Source: an uncultured Collinsella sp. (GTDB lineage: Bacteria > Actinomycetota > Coriobacteriia > Coriobacteriales > Coriobacteriaceae). Taken from it: a DNA stretch of 35,983 bases. The notes beneath the pieces were generated by a model. The model was not told the DNA's origin, ran no database searches, and saw nothing but the letters and a program-made list of their open reading frames with translations. Shown here in pieces: positions 31,452 through 35,983 of the stretch. The stretch is taken from positions 1 through 35,983 of the forward strand of contig CABURV010000015.1 in the NCBI GenBank assembly GCA_902494035.1, given 5' to 3'. A program made the position numbers and the translations under genes. The stretch's first letter is position 1; each line of letters starts with the position of its first letter.

Positions 31452-31886
31452 CTAACTCTCCCAGCCGGCGCGGATGGTTGTTGCGACATCGCCTAGGCGC
31501 TGGCCCAGGGCCGCTAGATGCTGGAGCACCTCATTGGGCGAGGCACCGTTGAGAATGCACGTGAGGGCATATGAGGCCAAGAAGATTGCCGCAAGTCCTA
31601 GCGGAATGAGCACGATCATCGCCAATGTGCGCAGGCGCTGGCCCACGCGGCGACGACGCGCACGACGCTTGTCGAACGCGAGCTCCTGCGCATATGAATC
31701 TTGCTGTACGGAATAGGCTTCTGGTGCCGATTCGCACCCGGGCACGGCTGCAGGTACAGCAGCGGGCACGACGTTTTGCACGGGCGCCTGGTTGGCAACC
31801 CCTTGCATTTGCATCTCTATAAGCCGCCGCTGCTGCCGCAGCATGCGCTCGGCTTGTTGCTGTGGGGTCTCAAGAAACAGGTCCAT
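31452..31886 (-). CDS. Small single-pass membrane protein of unknown function
   Basis: This 144-residue protein has a Gln-rich N-terminal half (ETPQQQAERMLRQQRRLIEM), an Ala/Pro/Val linker, a very basic patch (DKRRARRRRVGQR), and one hydrophobic segment (about 85-108; LAMIVLIPLGLAAIFLASYA), then a short C-terminal part. The basic patch predicts the N-terminus in the cytosol. The ATG at 31886 is supported by GGAGG 5 nt upstream. I do not recognise a family. It lies between the NTase/HTH pair and a terminator, and is probably monocistronic. Confidence 0.7.
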   Translation of the reverse strand: MDLFLETPQQQAERMLRQQRRLIEMQMQGVANQAPVQNVVPAAVPAAVPGCESAPEAYSVQQDSYAQELAFDKRRARRRRVGQRLRTLAMIVLIPLGLAAIFLASYALTCILNGASPNEVLQHLAALGQRLGDVATTIRAGWES

Positions 31887-32139
31887 GTTGGCCTCCAAAA
31901 TCGGAGCGTTCGACGCTTACGACCAGCATCCCGCACCGCCATGACCGCGACAACGCAATCGCCGGCAATAGCCACAAAGTTTCTTTTGCTCAAAAGCTGT
32001 CGAAAAGCTCAACAACTCCCCTACCAGCACTTTCTCTGAGCTTTTTTCGCCAGCAATCTTTTGGCCTTCCACCCTTACGCCAACTGACCAAAATCTAACC
32101 AAAAGCTTGACGAAAATTGTGGAGACCGGGACCCCACAC

Positions 32140-32167
32140 AAAAAGTGCCGCCCCAAAGGGGCGGCAC
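32140..32167 (-). terminator. Intrinsic terminator (3' module 1)
   Basis: GTGCCGCCCC (32145-32154) pairs exactly with GGGGCGGCAC (32158-32167), followed by TTTT on the minus strand. The stem is identical to that at 33081-33104. Confidence 0.9.
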
Positions 32168-32210
32168 ACAAACCAATCTATTAGCCAAAACTCGTTGGCA
32201 AGCCCGCGTC

Positions 32211-32294
32211 GTCAGACCCGCGGCGCATGCCTTTGCCTCGCGTGACTCTGCGAAGCCGTGAGCGAGAGGGAAAGGGATGCGCCGCGGGTCTGAC
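32211..32294 (-). ncRNA. Long 3' hairpin with conserved apical sequence (3' module 1)
   Basis: GTCAGACCCGCGGCGCAT (32211-32228) pairs exactly with 32277-32294, and the stem continues with mismatches towards the centre. The apical part holds CTGCGAAGCCGTGAGCGAG (32248-32266; minus strand CTCGCTCACGGCTTCGCAG), identical to the core at 33193-33211 although the arms of the two elements are unrelated. It lies 56 bp after the stop of the gene at 32350. Whether it is an RNA or a DNA element is unknown. Confidence 0.55.
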
Positions 32295-32349
32295 GTCCGG
32301 AGCGGTGAAACCAGCAGTTGCCCTGCGCTCCGTGGTCGGTGAGGACAGA

Positions 32350-32982
32350 CTACATGCCCGCGAGACCGCGGGCGGCGGTGGCGCACATAAACGCCAAGGC
32401 TAAAATCACGAGCGAGCCCGCAATGTCTGCCAGCACGCCCATTGCACGACGCTCAAACAACCAGCTCTCAAAGTGCGGGGCGACGTTGCGCCAAACACGC
32501 CACAGCAAGATGCCCATACCGATGACGCCTGGGATATTGAGCAGTAGGATCTCGGAGCACAAAAGACCGATCAGGTTGCCGGCGGCAAAACCAGCGTCGC
32601 CCTCGCAGTATTTGCGATAAATCATGTACAACATGTACGCCACAAACGGCTGCAGGCACGCAGAGATAAACGTAACCACCATCGAGGGGTCCTGAGAAAA
32701 GACATCGGTGAGTTTATCGACACTCGTGGCATCTTTCGAAGCCAAGAACAAGCCAATGACCACCACGGGCACCACGCCCAAGATAACCTCGACCAGAGTA
32801 AACAACTTAGCAGTCAGATCCTCGCTAGCCGTATTGAGGTGAGGCGCCCACTCAGGATGAGCATGCGCGCCAACCTTCTTGTCCTTCTCGACACGATCGA
32901 CCTTTTTACCCTCGGCAACCCGACGACCAGGATCCTTGCGAGTTCCCGCCGCAGCAACCCGAGCCCGAGACTTCTTACCCAT
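32350..32982 (-). CDS. Membrane protein of unknown function
   Basis: This 210-residue protein has a basic, Lys/Arg-rich N-terminal tail of about 45 residues (KKSRARVAAAGTRKDPGRR) and then four hydrophobic segments (about 65-82, 105-125, 138-160 and 185-207). I do not recognise a family. The basic tail predicts a cytosolic N-terminus that may contact nucleic acid or lipid head groups. The ATG at 32982 is preferred over one five codons upstream because of a GGGG-containing site at suitable distance. The gene is followed by the long 3' hairpin and terminator described separately. Confidence 0.75.
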   Translation of the reverse strand: MGKKSRARVAAAGTRKDPGRRVAEGKKVDRVEKDKKVGAHAHPEWAPHLNTASEDLTAKLFTLVEVILGVVPVVVIGLFLASKDATSVDKLTDVFSQDPSMVVTFISACLQPFVAYMLYMIYRKYCEGDAGFAAGNLIGLLCSEILLLNIPGVIGMGILLWRVWRNVAPHFESWLFERRAMGVLADIAGSLVILALAFMCATAARGLAGM

Positions 32983-33075
32983 ACAAAAACACCCCATCAG
33001 GTAGTAGATAAACTAAAAGTCGCCACCCAGTGTACCCCACCCATGAACGGTGCCGTCCCAACCAGTCCCCATACA

Positions 33076-33104
33076 AAAACGTGCCGCCCCGATAGGGGCG
33101 GCAC
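33076..33104 (-). terminator. Intrinsic terminator (3' module 2)
   Basis: GTGCCGCCCC (33081-33090) pairs with GGGGCGGCAC (33095-33104), followed by GTTTTTG on the minus strand. Flanks (GTTTGTGTGCC) also match module 1. Confidence 0.9.
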
Positions 33105-33154
33105 ACAAACTTAGTTATCAGCTTTTCTGTAGCGAGCACGCAACGAACCAAAGC

Positions 33155-33240
33155 GGGCCGGGAGGGCCGGACTACCTTCCCTCAACGCGACCCTGCGAAG
33201 CCGTGAGCGAGGAGGGAAGGTAGTCCGGCCCTCCCGGCCC
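33155..33240 (-). ncRNA. Long 3' hairpin with conserved apical sequence (3' module 2)
   Basis: A perfect 29-bp inverted repeat (33155-33183 with 33212-33240; outer bases GGGCCGGGAGGGCC) flanks a 28-nt loop containing CTGCGAAGCCGTGAGCGAG (33193-33211). It starts 21 bp after the rubrerythrin stop and is followed 50 bp later by the terminator. Confidence 0.6.
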
Positions 33241-33261
33241 AGCTCACGCCAGCGCCAAGCG

Positions 33262-33801
33262 CTAGTAGTTCACCACCTGCTCCTCAAAGTACGCCTTCGG
33301 GTGGTTACACACCGGGCACACCTCAGGCGCCTCGGCACCAACGTGCAGGTGCCCGCAGTTCAGGCACTTCCACACCTTCACGCCCTCACGCTCAAACACC
33401 TCGCCCGACTCGATGCGCTCGACGAGTTTGTTGTAGCGCTCCTCGTGGGCCTTCTCGACGGCGGCGACGCCACGGAACTTCTCGGCGATCTCGACAAAGC
33501 CCTCCTCCTCGGCGGTCTTGGCGAACTCGTCGTACATCGTGGTCCACTCGTAGTTCTCGCCCGCAGCGGCGTCGCGCAGGTTGTCCAGAGTGCCCGGAAC
33601 GGCGCCGTCGTGCAGATACTTAAACCACAGCTTGGCGTGCTCGGACTCGTTGCCCGCCGTCTCGGCAAAAATATTCGAGATCTGAACGTAGCCGTCCTTT
33701 TTGGCCTTGGATGCATAGTAGCGATACTTGGTGTGTGCCTGGGACTCACCGGCAAAAGCGGTCTCGAGGTTCTTCTTGGTTTGGGAATTCTCAAAATCCA
33801 T
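33262..33801 (-). CDS. Rubrerythrin
   Basis: This 179-residue protein has an N-terminal di-iron four-helix bundle (E in [46 protein letters not shown]) and a C-terminal rubredoxin-like domain with two CxxC pairs ([18 protein letters not shown]). Rubrerythrins reduce hydrogen peroxide using rubredoxin electrons and protect anaerobes from oxygen. The ATG at 33801 gives the usual N-terminus ([20 protein letters not shown]). The gene is single and ends in the hairpin-terminator module. Confidence 0.95.
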   Translation of the reverse strand: MDFENSQTKKNLETAFAGESQAHTKYRYYASKAKKDGYVQISNIFAETAGNESEHAKLWFKYLHDGAVPGTLDNLRDAAAGENYEWTTMYDEFAKTAEEEGFVEIAEKFRGVAAVEKAHEERYNKLVERIESGEVFEREGVKVWKCLNCGHLHVGAEAPEVCPVCNHPKAYFEEQVVNY

Positions 33802-33915
33802 AGGTGTACTTCCCTTCAACGCATGCCGCCCACAGACTTTGAGCGGCCTTGCTTTAAGGATGCCCTCATGCCGAGAATTTAAACCTTACAATCCCGTTCT
33901 TCAGATTCGAGTGAG

Positions 33916-34821
33916 CTACACACTCAGCCAACGATCGCCCTCGGAGCCGCAAAAGCCCTCGCGCTCCAGATCGGCAAGAATGCTTGTGACCAGCTCGCGC
34001 TCGACCGGCTCTCGGCCGGCTGCCGTCTCCATCTCGTTAACGCCTGCAACGGCTTCATCGAGCGTAATACCTGCCGGTTGCCCATCGCGCGCCGCCAGCA
34101 GCATGCGCACAATGTGGGCGCGCTTTTGGCGACGCGAGCCCTCGAACTTGGACTGACGACTATAGCCCGCCGAGCGCCTGGACGGATTGGGCAGCGTCTT
34201 CTTAAGATACGCGCCATAATCTAGCAGCGCGTAATACCACGCGCGCGGCGTGTCGGCATCGTCTTGAGGCACGGCAAAGGGCGCGATCTCATCCGCCACC
34301 GCACCGGGGGCCGCCGGACAGGCGGCTTGAATCAGCGGCACCAGCTCGCGATCGGGAACAGCCGGTACATCGGGAAAGAAGTGATGCAGAAAGACTGTGC
34401 GCACGTTGGTCTCTAGATACACACCCGGAAGATCAAACGCAAACGACCGGATACCCTGCGCCGTTGCCGGGCCAATACCAGGCAGAGCGACCAAGTCACG
34501 CGTCTCACGCGGAAACTCCCCGTCCCAGTCCTCTACAACGCGCTGAGCGGCCCCGTGAAGCGCCAGAGCGCGTCGGTTGTAGCCCATGCCCTGCCAAGCG
34601 TCCAAAACATCGGAAGGCGCGGCCTGGGCAAGCGCCTGCACAGTCGGAAAACGATCGAGCCACACCGGCATGCGCGCCTCCACACGCGGCACCTGTGTTT
34701 GCTGCAGCATGACCTCGGAAAGCCAAATGATGTACGGGTCACGCGTACGGCGCCACGGAAGGTCGCGATAACGCAGGACCCCTTCCGAACGAATCATCGA
34801 ACGAAAGGGGTCCTGAATCAT
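33916..34821 (-). CDS. MutY-like adenine DNA glycosylase lacking the Fe-S cluster
   Basis: This 301-residue HhH-GPD protein has MutY-type signatures: LPWR (21-24), SEVMLQQTQV (35-44) with catalytic E36, GMGYNRRA (78-85) and the helix-hairpin-helix LPGIGPATAQGIRSF (113-127). MutY removes adenine opposite 8-oxoguanine. Two departures are notable. The residue expected to be the catalytic Asp is Glu (E137 in YLETNVRTVF). The four Fe-S cysteines that normally follow (after DYGA) are absent, replaced by a Pro/Ser/Arg-rich stretch. The NUDIX-like C-terminal domain is also not obvious. The ATG has AGGAG 7 nt upstream. It follows the Rrf2 gene by 21 bp, so the two are probably one operon. Confidence 0.85.
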   Translation of the reverse strand: MIQDPFRSMIRSEGVLRYRDLPWRRTRDPYIIWLSEVMLQQTQVPRVEARMPVWLDRFPTVQALAQAAPSDVLDAWQGMGYNRRALALHGAAQRVVEDWDGEFPRETRDLVALPGIGPATAQGIRSFAFDLPGVYLETNVRTVFLHHFFPDVPAVPDRELVPLIQAACPAAPGAVADEIAPFAVPQDDADTPRAWYYALLDYGAYLKKTLPNPSRRSAGYSRQSKFEGSRRQKRAHIVRMLLAARDGQPAGITLDEAVAGVNEMETAAGREPVERELVTSILADLEREGFCGSEGDRWLSV

Positions 34822-34842
34822 GGCTATGCTCCTTATGCGGCG

Positions 34843-35328
34843 CTATTCCTCCCGACAAGCGTGCGCGCAGGTGGCGTACTCGGGAAACGCTTCGCGGTCG
34901 GCGAACTTGGGATCGACGGCCGGGAACTGGCGGTGAGCGACGATGTCGCCGAGCGAAACGGAATCGAGGTAGTCGCGCATCAACGCCTGAGCTCCGGCCC
35001 ACAGGGGATGATAACAGCACGCGCCCATGCGCGCACAGTCACCATCGGGCGCGGTGCAATCGTTCATAACCATAGGACCCTGAACGGCCTCGACGACCTG
35101 GCAGATAGTGACGTCGTCCGGACTGACCTTGAGACGCATGCCACCGTGGACGCCACGCAGGCTCTCCACAATACCGGCCTGGACCAAACCGTGCTGAATC
35201 GAGCGGGCAAACGAATACGGGACATTAACCTCTTCGGCAGCGGTGCGAACAGAAAGCAAACGCTCCGGATCCTCGGCAAGCATCGCCAGCATACGAAGGG
35301 CGTAATCAGTCTTCCTCGATATGTCCAT
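34843..35328 (-). CDS. Rrf2-family transcriptional regulator with cluster-ligand cysteines
   Basis: This 161-residue protein has the Rrf2 winged helix (MDISRKTDYALRMLAMLAED; VPYSFARSIQHGLVQAG; GVHGGMRL) and a cysteine set (C91, C98, C104, C105 in NDCTAPDGDC and MGACCYH) that in IscR, NsrR and RsrR-like proteins binds an Fe-S cluster. It would sense redox, nitric oxide or iron status. The ATG at 35328 gives the standard N-terminus, with AGGGG upstream. It probably controls itself and the MutY-like gene immediately downstream. The leader contains a TGTTGCGCAACA palindrome. Confidence 0.9.
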   Translation of the reverse strand: MDISRKTDYALRMLAMLAEDPERLLSVRTAAEEVNVPYSFARSIQHGLVQAGIVESLRGVHGGMRLKVSPDDVTICQVVEAVQGPMVMNDCTAPDGDCARMGACCYHPLWAGAQALMRDYLDSVSLGDIVAHRQFPAVDPKFADREAFPEYATCAHACREE

Positions 35329-35520
35329 GTTTCCCCTTTCAAGGAATACGAACAGCTCGAACGAGCTCCGGGGCCGAGCTTGTGTCGAGACGCCAAATGA
35401 CCGCAGGATATCCAAATGGTAAATCGGATATCCACTGAGCGCCGCGCTTGGAGCGAAATGCATCAAATGCGGCCTACAGTGCAATTTAGTATAACCTAAC
35501 CCCCTGTCTCGTTGAACAGG

Positions 35521-35532
35521 TGTTGCGCAACA
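35521..35532. promoter_or_regulatory. Palindrome TGTTGCGCAACA, copy 2
   Basis: Identical to 24496-24507. It is 192 bp upstream of the Rrf2 start. Nearby GTTGAACA and TGTTGTTCA form a looser outer symmetry. Confidence 0.4.
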
Positions 35533-35650
35533 AAGCTGTTGTTCAGACAAATATACTTATTAGATTTTACTTGCGTTCCCGAAGGCGCGGGGATTCTGGG
35601 CGAAGATGCGCCGGGGCGATTGTTCTATCGAAACAAAGTGCATCAAACGC

Positions 35651-35675
35651 AAAAAGCCACGTCCGAAGACGTGGC
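35651..35675 (-). terminator. Intrinsic terminator of tRNA-Asp
   Basis: GCCACGTC (35656-35663) pairs with GACGTGGC (35668-35675) around a CGAA loop (TTCG in the RNA), followed by TTTTT on the minus strand. Confidence 0.92.
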
Positions 35676-35686
35676 TTTAATTGCGT

Positions 35687-35764
<78 letters not shown>

Positions 35765-35810
35765 AGGCAGACGTTCGCGTTTGTTTCCGCTCGCGTGCGC
35801 TGCGGGGATT

Positions 35811-35840
35811 AGTATACACAGAAGTCTGTCCGGCGCGCAA
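35811..35840 (-). promoter_or_regulatory. Candidate promoter of tRNA-Asp
   Basis: On the minus strand TTGCGC (35835-35840) and TATACT (35811-35816) are 18 bp apart, with the tRNA starting about 46 bp downstream. Confidence 0.5.
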
Positions 35841-35935
35841 CAACTTTTTTGAAAAAATTTTACGATCCCTCCGGGAGGGTCTCCGGGGCCGGCGGGCGCG
35901 GGTTAAGTTTGCTGCTCTACAGTCCTGCGCAAGAC

Positions 35936-35958
35936 GGAAAGCACATTAAGTGCTTTCC
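35936..35958. terminator. Hairpin at the right edge
   Basis: GGAAAGCAC (35936-35944) pairs exactly with GTGCTTTCC (35950-35958), with a further CGCAA/TTGCG outer pairing. Which gene it serves lies outside the window. Confidence 0.5.
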
Positions 35959-35983
35959 TTTGCGTGCGGAACTCGCGACAAAC

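Larger units (their letters stand above)
31887..32349. other. 463-bp intergenic region with terminator and long hairpin
   Basis: It holds an AT-rich stretch (about 31975-32110) that likely carries the promoter of the gene at 31452 and has an 8-bp inverted repeat (AAAAGCTC at 32003-32010, GAGCTTTT at 32038-32045). Beyond this lie the terminator 32140-32167 and the long hairpin 32211-32294. No gene is visible. Confidence 0.6.
35329..35686. other. Intergenic region between the Rrf2 gene and tRNA-Asp
   Basis: It includes the Rrf2 leader, the palindrome at 35521-35532, AT-rich bases (about 35550-35575) and the tRNA terminator (35651-35675). No gene is visible; open frames here are short and lack initiation signals. 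Confidence 0.6.

Noticed and set aside
35765..35983. A protein gene overlapping the tRNA and the right edge
   Set aside because: Open frames there overlap the tRNA, lack ribosome sites and have no recognisable content.

Overview
The window looks like chromosomal DNA of a Collinsella-type gut bacterium (class Coriobacteriia, phylum Actinomycetota). This rests on the GC-rich third codon positions, the anaerobe gene set (rubrerythrin, Fe-S-type Rrf2 regulator) and the recurring intergenic hairpins. The genus is my inference from gene content and style, not from a database search. Almost all genes lie on the minus strand. The exceptions are the lactate/malate dehydrogenase tail at the left edge, one GntR gene (14412) and one AAA+ ATPase gene (24937).

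The left part (1-15.2 kb) is dominated by what I read as a sugar-amine (fructosamine or Amadori product) catabolic region. It holds three paralogous SIS-domain deglycase-like proteins of the FrlB/FraB/GfrE-F type (654-1622, 7933-8916, 13214-14206). It also holds three GntR regulators with UTRA effector domains (1767, 4840, 14412), one mannose-family PTS permease (fused IIA-IIB, IIC, IID; 9116-11717), a HAD phosphatase, a DMT/EamA transporter and a YitT-type membrane protein. recQ sits upstream of the first gntR. Three different candidate operator families pair regulators with targets. A 15-bp direct repeat lies before the first SIS gene. An ACGT-N5-ACGT motif is shared by the gntR at 4840, the PTS operon and the EamA gene. 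An ATACARGTT motif lies between the third SIS gene and its divergent gntR. The likely logic is that the PTS imports and phosphorylates a glycated amine, the SIS enzymes split it into a sugar phosphate and an amine, and the EamA carrier moves an amino compound.

The middle part (15.1-30.2 kb) is mostly housekeeping: a GNAT acetyltransferase, a threonine-aldolase-like PLP enzyme, a PAP2 phosphatase, mfd, a circularly permuted ATP-grasp (glutathionylspermidine synthase-like) protein, a zinc-ribbon membrane protein, an AAA+/DUF4143 ATPase, endonuclease III (nth), an ABC exporter and an RmuC-like protein. Between the zinc-ribbon gene and the ATPase lies a scar: the last codons of an nth copy joined to an early piece of an mfd copy.

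The right part (30.2-36 kb) carries a translationally coupled nucleotidyltransferase-fold/HTH pair that resembles a toxin-antitoxin module. It also carries two membrane proteins of unknown function, rubrerythrin, a MutY-like glycosylase without Fe-S cysteines and with Glu where Asp is expected, an Rrf2 regulator, and tRNA-Asp(GTC).

The most unusual signal is in the intergenic spaces. Two consecutive minus-strand genes end in the same kind of 3' module: a very long hairpin whose arms differ completely between copies but whose 19-nt apical sequence is identical, followed by a near-identical terminator. Several other palindromic elements and a dispersed 39-bp repeat are also present.
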